Positions 7,289 through 13,735 of a DNA stretch of 14,139 bases are shown here, piece by piece. Position numbers and translations under genes: made by a program. The DNA is from Muribaculaceae bacterium (GTDB lineage Bacteria > Bacteroidota > Bacteroidia > Bacteroidales > Muribaculaceae): positions 1 through 14,139 of the forward strand of contig JAIDJJ010000430.1 in the NCBI GenBank assembly GCA_029052265.1, given 5' to 3'. Numbering within the stretch: position 1 is the stretch's first letter; each line of letters opens with the position of its first letter. Under the pieces are notes generated by a model that was not told where the DNA came from, did no database searches, and worked only from the letters and a program-made list of their open reading frames with translations.

Positions 7289-8077
7289 TTATTTGGATGC
7301 ACCTTCTGTGGTGTATACTCCAGTTCTTGCGAAGAAGAGTTTTAATGAACTCATTTTATCATTAAAGTTTTTGAGTTCGCGAAATTCCTTTTTTTCCGTT
7401 GGTTTTGCCAAAGCAGTAAATGTGCGATCAGAATAGCCTCTATCATCATAACCTATGAAAACAAGAGTCGCTTCTGAATATTTAAGTGTGTATGAACCCA
7501 TGTTGAGTTCTTTTGAAGAATCGTTAGGAAGATTGTTGGTGAGAATTAATGACGAACATTTGTCGTTAAATTTATAGGGAGACCCAAGATTTTCAACCCA
7601 CTTAGGATTTGTGGCAGTCATGATGCCAAATTGCCAATGAGTATCCTTAAATTTCTTGTCATCCCATAAATCAACCGTGCCAAGAAAGTTTTCCTCAGAC
7701 GATACTCCTGTTCGTGTAAGAACATCATTCCCCATTGGAACTGAAGAGATTTCAACCCCGTGTTTTTCAAGATTGTCATCAAGAGTCTTAAACATTTCGA
7801 TTGAGGATTCATCATTTAGGTGAATAGAGAGTGTGCTCAAATCCTTTAATTCCCCTTCATAGATTTTTGAAAAATCCTTATCAAGGAAAATGAACTCACC
7901 ATTTTCATCATAAGTTGTAGGAATATTCGAATACTCCTTTCCATTATATGAGATGTTTAGGAATTCCTGAGGATTGAGGTTAGCATTTGGTTGTGTAACG
8001 GGAGTGTCCTCATTATTACAGGACGCAAGCCCTAGGACAGCACATAGTAGTGCTAAATTTTTTATCGTTTTGTTCAT
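7289..8077 (-). CDS. Beta/gamma-crystallin-domain lipoprotein
   Basis: The product has 262 residues with lipoprotein signal MNKTIKNLALLCAVLGLASC (Cys20). Residues about 133-250 form two Greek-key crystallin motifs: GTVDLWDDKKFKDTHWQFGI leading to FNDKCSSLIL (170-179), and ATLVFIGYDDRGYSDRTFTA leading to FNDKMSSLKL (238-247). Both contain the (N/D)(N/D)xx(S/T)S calcium-binding signature of microbial beta/gamma-crystallins (NDKCSS, NDKMSS). The first ~110 mature residues are acidic and not recognised. It is expected to be membrane-anchored and to bind calcium, perhaps as a surface ligand- or protein-binding module. It heads the leftward gene set and carries the shared operator at 8166-8219 in its promoter. 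Confidence 0.8.
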   Translation of the reverse strand: MNKTIKNLALLCAVLGLASCNNEDTPVTQPNANLNPQEFLNISYNGKEYSNIPTTYDENGEFIFLDKDFSKIYEGELKDLSTLSIHLNDESSIEMFKTLDDNLEKHGVEISSVPMGNDVLTRTGVSSEENFLGTVDLWDDKKFKDTHWQFGIMTATNPKWVENLGSPYKFNDKCSSLILTNNLPNDSSKELNMGSYTLKYSEATLVFIGYDDRGYSDRTFTALAKPTEKKEFRELKNFNDKMSSLKLFFARTGVYTTEGASK

Positions 8078-8133
8078 TTCTTTGTTGTTTTTTTGATGTT
8101 GTCGACTTCATCTGTTTTTTGTTATTGATGATG

Positions 8134-8182
8134 CAAAGTTAATGTTGTGCTTTAAGTTATTAATTACACAAAAGGGTATTTC
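8134..8182 (-). promoter_or_regulatory. Promoter and proximal operator of the crystallin lipoprotein gene
   Basis: On the coding strand: GAAATACCCTTTTGTGT (8182-8166), 24 nt, then TAACTTTG (8141-8134, TAnnTTTG). The start codon is 56 nt past the box. No TTTG lies 17-23 nt upstream of the -7 box, as expected for an activator-dependent promoter. The same motif and the same 24-nt gap recur at 8886-8930 and 10582-10626. Confidence 0.75.
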
Positions 8183-8202
8183 TCTGATTTCAAGGATATT
8201 TA

Positions 8203-8219
8203 TACACTTTTGTGTAGTA
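8203..8219 (+). promoter_or_regulatory. Distal inverted operator half-site
   Basis: TACACTTTTGTGTAGTA matches the site at 8956-8972 at 16 of 17 positions. It lies inverted to the proximal site at 8166-8178, the pair spanning 50 bp, and begins 14 nt upstream (in window order) of the acyltransferase stop codon. Confidence 0.65.
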
Positions 8220-8232
8220 TGTCCGATATGGG

Positions 8233-8859
8233 CTATGATGCTGTAAGAAGGGGATAACACCTTTGGTAGAACTTGGTTAGCCCTTTTTTACTTGAACACA
8301 CCGGAATTGTTTCGGATGCAAGGTAAATGAGCGGATTCCCTATCTGCCGGGTCTCGATGCCGAGGGCGTTCATGACCCTGAGAAGGTGGCTGTCGGTCTC
8401 CGCTATCATATAGCTGTCGTCCTCTCGCAGTATTGGAGCCACGGCGAGGGTCATGAGCTGTTTGAACAATGTGACGGTGGAGAAGCCGGAGGTGGAATCA
8501 ATGGCGAATCGTCCGATGTGCCAGAAGGAGGTTGCCGGGGTGTCCCTAACCATATCCAATGGGGATATGTGAAAAATCTTATGCATAGGTGTGGGTGTCC
8601 GTTTGTCCCATCTGAACACCCTTATGCTGCCTACCATTCTGCCTCCCTTATCCCGGACGATGAAACAAGCCGAGTCTCCGGAGTAGGAAAGCTCCTCCCG
8701 GTAGATGTCCTCGATCTCCTGCCGTACCGTGTCTGGGATCGGTTCTGATGAATGATGGTTATAGTTCTGTGTCACCACGAATCGGGCGACGTCATGAAGT
8801 CGGTCAGTACCGACTCTGAAGATAGAATAGTCACTGCATGACCAAATCACTTTTTCCAT
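8233..8859 (-). CDS. GNAT-fold acyltransferase resembling LuxI / FeeM-type N-acyl synthases
   Basis: The start at 8859 gives 208 residues (MEKVIWSCSDYSIFRVG...), close to the 190-220 of LuxI-type synthases. It is preferred over the upstream ATG at 9042 because the promoter box at 8886-8893 lies just before it. The order of features fits an autoinducer-synthase-like GNAT: an N-terminal F-R and aromatic segment (FRVGTDRLHDVARFVVTQNY), a central strand VRDKGGRMVGSIRVFRWD (like the GxxRL strand of LuxI), SFWHIGRFAI (112-121; compare WExSRF), a helix LFKQLMTLAVAPIL, and a C-terminal MIAETDSHLLRVMNALGIE with a late proline-rich strand. It probably transfers an acyl chain to an amine or amino acid; neither substrate is visible. 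It is divergent from a LuxR-type regulator gene. It may be a general GNAT and not a signal synthase. Confidence 0.7.
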   Translation of the reverse strand: MEKVIWSCSDYSIFRVGTDRLHDVARFVVTQNYNHHSSEPIPDTVRQEIEDIYREELSYSGDSACFIVRDKGGRMVGSIRVFRWDKRTPTPMHKIFHISPLDMVRDTPATSFWHIGRFAIDSTSGFSTVTLFKQLMTLAVAPILREDDSYMIAETDSHLLRVMNALGIETRQIGNPLIYLASETIPVCSSKKGLTKFYQRCYPLLTAS

Positions 8860-8885
8860 AGTTGAGACGGTTTTGAAATTTTCCG

Positions 8886-8934
8886 CAAAACTACGTGCAG
8901 ACTGTCTCCTGACTGTGACACAAAAGGGTAATTC
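8886..8934 (-). promoter_or_regulatory. Promoter and proximal operator of the acyltransferase gene
   Basis: On the coding strand: GAATTACCCTTTTGTGT (8934-8918), 24 nt, then TAGTTTTG (8893-8886). The start codon at 8859 is 26 nt past the box. There is no -33 TTTG at usual spacing. Geometry is identical to the sites at 8134-8178 and 10582-10626. Confidence 0.75.
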
Positions 8935-8951
8935 AAGGATTCTACTCCTTA

Positions 8952-8972
8952 AAATTACCCTTTTGTGTAGTA
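8952..8972 (+). promoter_or_regulatory. Inverted operator half-site shared by the divergent acyltransferase and luxR-type genes
   Basis: AAATTACCCTTTTGTGT followed by AGTA lies inverted to the proximal site at 8918-8930, the pair spanning 51 bp. It ends 12 nt before the luxR-type -33 box, a position that would allow autoregulation by the same protein. Confidence 0.65.
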
Positions 8973-8980
8973 GGATATTC

Positions 8981-9008
8981 TTTGTATGGCAGGATTTTAT
9001 TAATTTTG
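8981..9008 (+). promoter_or_regulatory. Promoter of the luxR-type gene
   Basis: TTTG (8981-8984), 16 nt, TAATTTTG (9001-9008), then 23 nt to ATG 9032. Unlike the three motif-driven promoters it has a -33 box, so it may be expressed at a basal level. This also fixes the start at 9032 over the longer frame from 8873. Confidence 0.6.
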
Positions 9009-9031
9009 CATCGAGAAAAAGACCAAACGTT

Positions 9032-9796
9032 ATGGACTCCAATATAAAGACAGGAGACTTCTTTTCACTACAGAACTCGGTGGAGAGTGTAAATGAGTCC
9101 GACTATGAGAAGACCGGACTTATAATAGAGGCTGCGCAGGCATTCGAGCGCAGCACATACCAGTGTGTATATATCATAGACTACTTCAAAAAGGGATTCC
9201 TGTATGTATCCAACAACATCGCCCGTCTCTGTGGTGGCGAAGCCGAGAAGATAAAGGATTTCGGATACAGGTTTTATATAGACTATGTGCCGCCGGAAGA
9301 CCTGAAGATGCTGGTGGAGATAAACAATATGGGATTCAAGCTATTCAACACGCTTCCCGTAGGCGAGAGGAAGGACTACACAATATCCTACGACTTCCAC
9401 ATAATGAGAGGAAAGCGAAAACGCCTGGTCAACCATAAGCTGACGCCGCTCATTCTGACAAAGGACGGCAGGATATGGCTGGCGATATGCACAATCTCCC
9501 TTGCGGCAGGCAACGAGCCGGGGAATGTCATCATGAAGAAGCCCGGTTCCGGCATGTTCTACCAATACTCCCTGTATGACCACAAGTGGGAGAAGTGCAA
9601 GGAGATAACGCTTACGGACAACGAGCGTGAGGTACTTTCACTATCGACACAGGGATATACTATGAACGATATCGCCGACAATATATGCAAGTCTGTCGAT
9701 ACCGTCAAGGCCTGCAAGCGCAGTATATTTCAGAAATTGAATGTAAGGAATATAGCGGAGGCAGTGGCATACGCCCAGAACCATCAGTTGATCTGA
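9032..9796 (+). CDS. PAS-like / LuxR-type HTH transcriptional regulator
   Basis: The start at 9032 gives 254 residues. Residues about 40-160 look like a PAS-type sensor: CVYIIDYFKKGFLYVSNNIA, FYIDYVPPEDLKMLVEINNM, DFHIMRGKRKRLVNHKLTPL and the final strand GRIWLAICTISL. Residues 193-254 are a clear GerE/LuxR HTH (LTDNEREVLSLSTQGYTMND, IADNICKSVDTVKACKRSIF, QKLNVRNIAEAVAYA). It lacks a receiver domain and the LuxR autoinducer-binding domain, so any ligand would act through the PAS-like part. It is divergent from the acyltransferase, and its stop is 5 nt from that of the convergent ThiF-like gene. It is the best candidate to bind the repeated operators in this window. Confidence 0.85.
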   Translation: MDSNIKTGDFFSLQNSVESVNESDYEKTGLIIEAAQAFERSTYQCVYIIDYFKKGFLYVSNNIARLCGGEAEKIKDFGYRFYIDYVPPEDLKMLVEINNMGFKLFNTLPVGERKDYTISYDFHIMRGKRKRLVNHKLTPLILTKDGRIWLAICTISLAAGNEPGNVIMKKPGSGMFYQYSLYDHKWEKCKEITLTDNEREVLSLSTQGYTMNDIADNICKSVDTVKACKRSIFQKLNVRNIAEAVAYAQNHQLI

Positions 9797-9801
9797 CCTG
9801 T

Positions 9802-10557
9802 TTACGCCGGATCGCAGCGCAGCGACGAGAAATAGAACTTCGGGAAATACTTCACCTCTTTCCCGGTTATGATGTCGAACATGGCGTTCACGCATTCTCC
9901 GGCAACAATCCACGAAGCGACGGAAAGCTGGGGCGGAGGCAGCTCCCCCGGCTCATTGCGGTATGCCTCTATCACATCGTCGAGCCATCTGTTCGGCATG
10001 TTCCAGAACGTGCAGTACCGGGCGACGAAATCCGCCATTTTTACCTCAAATCCCTTATATGACGGAGATACCTCTGTGAGCTGGTATCCTCCGGGCTTGA
10101 TGATAGTGAGAAATGCACCCCATCCGAAATTATAAGGATGCAGGACAGGAATCCTTCTTTTGGAACAAAGGTCATCGAATACAAAAGGGATGTCGCTCTT
10201 GAAGTCGAGGGCGTTGATGGCTATGTCAACATCTTCGAGCAGTTCCTTCACATTGCTCTTGTCGATGAACGTGTCACGGTATTGTATATTCGCCTTCGGG
10301 TTTATCCTCAGCAGCCTCTTGGCGAGGCATTCCGCCTTGGATTTACCGATGTCGCTCTTGACATAGTTCTGACGGTTGAGATTGGATAGCTCCACCCTGT
10401 CACCGTCCACAATCACAATATTCTCGAAGCCGAAGCGCAGGGCGCACTCGGCAATGATGCTGCCTATGCCGGCACCGCCGAGCAAAATCCGGGTCTCACG
10501 AACCTTCTCCTGCTCATCCTCGCTCACATAAATTCTGTTTCTATTATATCTGTCCAT
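9802..10557 (-). CDS. E1-like (ThiF/MoeB/HesA family) adenylyltransferase
   Basis: The product has 251 residues, essentially one adenylation domain. Visible motifs: RYNRNRIYVSEDEQ at the N-terminus, the nucleotide loop GGAGIG (27-32), IVIVDGDRVELSNLNRQN (47-64) with the conserved Asp and arginine finger, K72 or K74 in the GKSKAE turn, and INALDFKSDIPFVFDDL (114-130) for the Mg/adenylate Asp. CxxC zinc pairs and a rhodanese domain of MoeB-type enzymes are absent. Family members adenylate a carboxyl terminus of a small protein, peptide (as MccB does) or other carboxylate. No ThiS/MoaD-like partner or short precursor peptide is visible nearby. Its promoter has the same operator as the acyltransferase gene, which ties it to that pathway. 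Confidence 0.85.
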   Translation of the reverse strand: MDRYNRNRIYVSEDEQEKVRETRILLGGAGIGSIIAECALRFGFENIVIVDGDRVELSNLNRQNYVKSDIGKSKAECLAKRLLRINPKANIQYRDTFIDKSNVKELLEDVDIAINALDFKSDIPFVFDDLCSKRRIPVLHPYNFGWGAFLTIIKPGGYQLTEVSPSYKGFEVKMADFVARYCTFWNMPNRWLDDVIEAYRNEPGELPPPQLSVASWIVAGECVNAMFDIITGKEVKYFPKFYFSSLRCDPA

Positions 10558-10581
10558 AAGGATATATATTTAATTACGGTG

Positions 10582-10630
10582 CAAAGATAGGCTTGCGGAA
10601 ACGAACTGGCATAACACAAAAGGGTATTTC
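10582..10630 (-). promoter_or_regulatory. Promoter and proximal operator of the ThiF-like gene
   Basis: On the coding strand: GAAATACCCTTTTGTGT (10630-10614), 24 nt, then TATCTTTG (10589-10582); the start codon is 25 nt past the box. The 17-bp site is identical to that of the crystallin lipoprotein promoter. A distal half-site is only weakly present (TTTTGCGTGA, 10651-10660, at a different offset). Confidence 0.75.
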
Positions 10631-10651
10631 TTGTTTTTTATCCGGATTTAT

Positions 10652-10682
10652 TTTGCGTGACAGGAATAAATAGCCACCTTTG
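10652..10682 (+). promoter_or_regulatory. Promoter of the second ParA remnant
   Basis: TTTG (10652-10655), 19 nt, CACCTTTG (10675-10682, one mismatch to TAnnTTTG), 65 nt before the ParA ATG at 10748. Confidence 0.4.
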
Positions 10683-10747
10683 CAGGGTAAACAAGTAAAC
10701 ATAATTACAAGTAATAAATATTAGAGCAAATAAATAACCTTGTAAAT

Positions 10748-10834
10748 ATGACTAAGATTATTGCAATAGTCAACCACAAGGGTGGTGTCGGCAAGACCAC
10801 CACCATGGTTAACCAACAATACGTGAGTGTATAG
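10748..10834 (+). pseudogene. ParA-family ATPase remnant with intact Walker A
   Basis: The frame reads MTKIIAIVNHKGGVGKTTTM and VNQQYVSV, then TAG at 10832. The first ~22 residues are a perfect ParA/Soj N-terminus with deviant Walker A KGGVGKTTT. The family signature is lost after the motif and the other ~220 residues are absent. A second frame stays open across 10831-10886 (ending SIFDYDT) and again after a TAG to 10986, but I do not recognise it. Here it is a leftover of a partition or mobile-element gene. It is homologous to, but clearly diverged from, the remnant at 1466-1606. Confidence 0.8.
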
Positions 10835-10989
10835 TCCTTGCGGAGGCTCCGGCAGCCCACTGTTCCATCTTTGACTACGACACATAGAGACAACAACCGG
10901 AATCCGTATCGATAGGAATAAGAGGAATGTTAGAGCATGTTAAGGTTATGAATGCAATTCGAGATGGCGTAACTCATTACGATGAAGCA

Positions 10990-11029
10990 CAATGAGGCGG
11001 TTATCCGGTACCGGATAACCGCCTCATTG
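10990..11029. terminator. 40-bp perfect palindrome downstream of the rhamnosidase gene
   Basis: Positions 10990-11009 are the exact reverse complement of 11010-11029 (arm CAATGAGGCGGTTATCCGGT). As RNA it would fold into a very stable hairpin. It lies about 58 bp after the rhamnosidase stop, between converging remnants, and is best read as a bidirectional transcription end, though no T-run follows. Confidence 0.6.
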
Positions 11030-11078
11030 GAATATTGGTTGCCATGTGTGCGTCTGGAAACATAGCAACCGATATTCC
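11029..11078 (-). terminator. Second stem-loop directly after the rhamnosidase stop
   Basis: GGAATATTGGTTGC (11029-11042) pairs with GCAACCGATATTCC (11065-11078), 13 of 14 positions, across a 22-nt loop that can pair further (ATGT/ACAT). It lies 9 nt past the stop at 11088, in series with the 40-bp palindrome. Confidence 0.5.
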
Positions 11079-11087
11079 ACAGGCAGT

Positions 11088-13712
11088 CTAAAATATCAAT
11101 GGACAGTCTTCCGCAGTCTTTATGACCGAATAACTGCCTGCAGGATATTCTTTCATTTGATCCTCTCCGGGAAGCGTGACCTCCGCCACAGCCCCCTGCG
11201 GCACAGTGAAATTCCATATCCACTTATCGCCTTCATACTTCCAATGACTCTTCACAACCCCGGAGGCTGAAGAATACTCTGCCTTCACAAATCCGAGTCT
11301 TCGGTCAGGCACCGGTTTCATCACGATACGCCGGAAACCTGGAGCCGACGAATCTGAGGCTATTCCTGCCATTGTCTCCCACATCCATTCACCTACACAT
11401 CCATAGGCATAATGATTGAAACTGTTCATTCCCTGAGGTCCCATGCCGTGTTCAATCATATAACTGTTCCAACGCTCCCAGATTGTGGTGGCACCATTGT
11501 CGACAGAATAAAGCCAACTTGGATTTTTACGCTGAAACAACAGTTCATAAGCGATGTCCGACATCCCGTTTTCAGTAAGAGTGGGCATCAATATCGACGT
11601 GCCGAGAAATCCGGTCTGAAGACAATTGTCGTGTTGAGCAAAATTTTCCCGTAGACGATTGATGATATTTTCCTTCGCCTCCCCCTCAAAAAGATTGTTT
11701 TTGAGGGCAAACAACGCCGGAGTCTGCATCGTGTTGAGAATTTCCGTCAGAAACGTACCATCAGCCCGAAAGAACGTCTCCCGCAAATAATCACGTGCCT
11801 CATCGGCGATTTTCCGATAATGCGAGCTGTCGCGTCCTATCGCGTTCGCCATGTCGCACATCATCTCAGCATCCATAAGCCAATAGCTGCCGCTAAGATA
11901 ATTCCAATACTCATAGGTTTCCGGCCGCACGTGCCAATTGCCCTGATAGTCCTGATAATCTTTTCTTCCGCTGCAACTTTCCAGAGGCTCATAGCTCAAC
12001 CAGTCAGCCCATTGATAATTGCCGTTCTCAGCCACATGAGCATGATGATTATATCGGGTGGCGCTGATATGATCAAGATACTTCTCCATTGCTTCCCAAT
12101 TTTCGGAAATAATATCCGTGTCACCATATTGTTTCCATACCACCCAAGGCACAATCACCCCGGCATCTGACCATCCGAGACGGTTCATATCGGTAGGAAA
12201 CGCACCATATTGTGCCTGTGGCGCCACTCCGGGAAATCCACCGAGCTCATGTTGTGTGTCGCGCATATCGCGCATCCACTTGTGAAAGAAGCGTCTTGTG
12301 TCGGCAAAAAAGGTTCCGGTCTCGGCAAAGACCTGAGTGTCGGCTGTCCATCCGAGCCGCTCGTTGCGTTGCGGACAGTCTGTAGGGACGGAAAGATAAT
12401 TCGAACGCTGACCCCAGACTGTGTTGGAGATAAGACTGTTGATTGAGGGATCTCCCGTAGTGATAGTCCCGGTCTCAAGATTGCGGGATATGGAACTCAC
12501 GGGTATCGACTTCACCCTTTTGATTTTCACATCGTCATCGGCAGTGACAGAGATAAACCGGTAGCCAAAAAATGTACATTCCGGTCGATACGTCTCATAC
12601 CCCCTGCCACCGGCAAAAGTGTAGTCAAGAAGCATCCCGGTCTCCGGTATACGGAGATTAAGACGATGACAACTTCCTTCTGGACCATCCATTCCTCGGC
12701 TTTTCGAACCGTTTCCGTCATTGAGTATTTCCGAAGGTCGGCAACTGAGTCTGGTACCCTCTTTAGCCTTGAATTCAAATTCCGGGACAGCAGCACAATT
12801 CTGTCCGAAATCCACTACAAGCGTCTCACCTTTACGAAGAATAATATCCTTGCCCGCGCCATATATCTTTACAATATTGACAGTGCCATATTCATCTTCT
12901 GTATCTCCTGTCACACCTTTCCATGTGTAGGCTTTAACAGGAAGAAGGGCAAGATCCTCCCGAAAATAAACTTCGGCACCATCTGACGGAAAAATCCTTC
13001 CTTGAAATTCATTGTTCTCCTCAGGCACAGAAAACTGATCGGCTGAAGCATATCCGGGAAGCTGCCTTGCATCATAATCCTCTCCATCAAAAATGGCGGC
13101 ATGTCGGACACGGCCTGCTATCCCGGCTTTCCATTCATCTGTGTTTGTGCCAAAATAATCTTTGGAACCATCGGCATAGATGACTTCAAGCACTCCGCGG
13201 AACGCAACCTTCTTACCTATCATTCCTTCATGACCGCCGGGCGTTATTATCTTGTCTGCCCACCATCCGGGAGTGACCTGAACGGCAAACTCATTGACGG
13301 CATACGGTTTTCGTGAGAAAAGATCCGTGATATCGTATGTAAAAGAGAGTTTAGTCTTTTCATAATGAGTGAAACCCGGCTTCAGGATCTCATCTCCAAC
13401 GATACGACGGTTCACATAAAGTTGATATACCCCCAGACCTGAAGTCATCCAACGTGCAGAAACAACTTCCTTACCACATTTCACCTTTGCCACAAACCAT
13501 CCGGCACCGTCGGCGGCACGCTCATTAGAGCCTTCCACCCTCCCCGTCACCACGGGAGCATCAGCTACAGAAATCCATTCCGAACATTTCCATAACGAAT
13601 CAGGCAACGCATCGGTAAGCTTACCCCCGGGATTCCTTCGTCCCGCAGCATCGGTACTACAAGGCGACAACAAGAGTATTGCCGCCGGAATTATTATTTT
13701 TGCAACTTTCAT
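11088..13712 (-). CDS. Alpha-L-rhamnosidase, glycoside hydrolase family 78
   Basis: The product has 874 residues. The N-terminus MKVAKIIIPAAILLLSPCST is a signal peptide (cleavage near DAAG, or possibly lipidation at C18). N-terminal beta domains follow: GAGWFVAKVKCGKEVVSARW and GLGVYQLYVNRRIVGDEILK, then a rhamnosidase beta-sandwich with VVDFGQN (299-305) and ECTFFGYRFISV. The (alpha/alpha)6 catalytic barrel runs from about 415 to 790. The GH78 signature DCPQRNERLGWTAD (445-458) supplies D445, the likely general acid E451, and D458; ATTIWERWN (741-749) supplies the likely base E746. A C-terminal beta domain closes the protein. It would release terminal alpha-L-rhamnose from plant glycans or glycosides in the periplasm or at the surface. 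It starts 23 nt after the isomerase stop, so the two are probably co-transcribed. Confidence 0.95.
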   Translation of the reverse strand: MKVAKIIIPAAILLLSPCSTDAAGRRNPGGKLTDALPDSLWKCSEWISVADAPVVTGRVEGSNERAADGAGWFVAKVKCGKEVVSARWMTSGLGVYQLYVNRRIVGDEILKPGFTHYEKTKLSFTYDITDLFSRKPYAVNEFAVQVTPGWWADKIITPGGHEGMIGKKVAFRGVLEVIYADGSKDYFGTNTDEWKAGIAGRVRHAAIFDGEDYDARQLPGYASADQFSVPEENNEFQGRIFPSDGAEVYFREDLALLPVKAYTWKGVTGDTEDEYGTVNIVKIYGAGKDIILRKGETLVVDFGQNCAAVPEFEFKAKEGTRLSCRPSEILNDGNGSKSRGMDGPEGSCHRLNLRIPETGMLLDYTFAGGRGYETYRPECTFFGYRFISVTADDDVKIKRVKSIPVSSISRNLETGTITTGDPSINSLISNTVWGQRSNYLSVPTDCPQRNERLGWTADTQVFAETGTFFADTRRFFHKWMRDMRDTQHELGGFPGVAPQAQYGAFPTDMNRLGWSDAGVIVPWVVWKQYGDTDIISENWEAMEKYLDHISATRYNHHAHVAENGNYQWADWLSYEPLESCSGRKDYQDYQGNWHVRPETYEYWNYLSGSYWLMDAEMMCDMANAIGRDSSHYRKIADEARDYLRETFFRADGTFLTEILNTMQTPALFALKNNLFEGEAKENIINRLRENFAQHDNCLQTGFLGTSILMPTLTENGMSDIAYELLFQRKNPSWLYSVDNGATTIWERWNSYMIEHGMGPQGMNSFNHYAYGCVGEWMWETMAGIASDSSAPGFRRIVMKPVPDRRLGFVKAEYSSASGVVKSHWKYEGDKWIWNFTVPQGAVAEVTLPGEDQMKEYPAGSYSVIKTAEDCPLIF

Positions 13713-13735
13713 TATATTCGTCTGTTTTAAACCGG

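Noticed and set aside
8956..9008. The luxR-type gene as a fourth promoter with the same 24-nt geometry
   Set aside because: The gap from the half-site to TAATTTTG is 32 nt and a -33 TTTG is present, so it does not follow the same rule.
8873..9031. N-terminal extension of the LuxR-type protein from ATG 8873
   Set aside because: The extension covers the operators and the promoter boxes of both divergent genes; ATG 9032 follows the TAATTTTG box at a normal distance.
8860..9042. N-terminal extension of the acyltransferase from ATG 9042
   Set aside because: It would run through the regulatory region and overlap the opposite gene; 8859 fits the TAGTTTTG box and the LuxI-like length.
10138..10389. 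Plus-strand ORFs across the ThiF-like gene
   Set aside because: They are shadows of the minus-strand gene, whose nucleotide-binding motifs are clear.
11412..13316. Several 70-116 residue plus-strand ORFs over the rhamnosidase
   Set aside because: All are antisense to a full-length GH78 enzyme with catalytic motifs in place.
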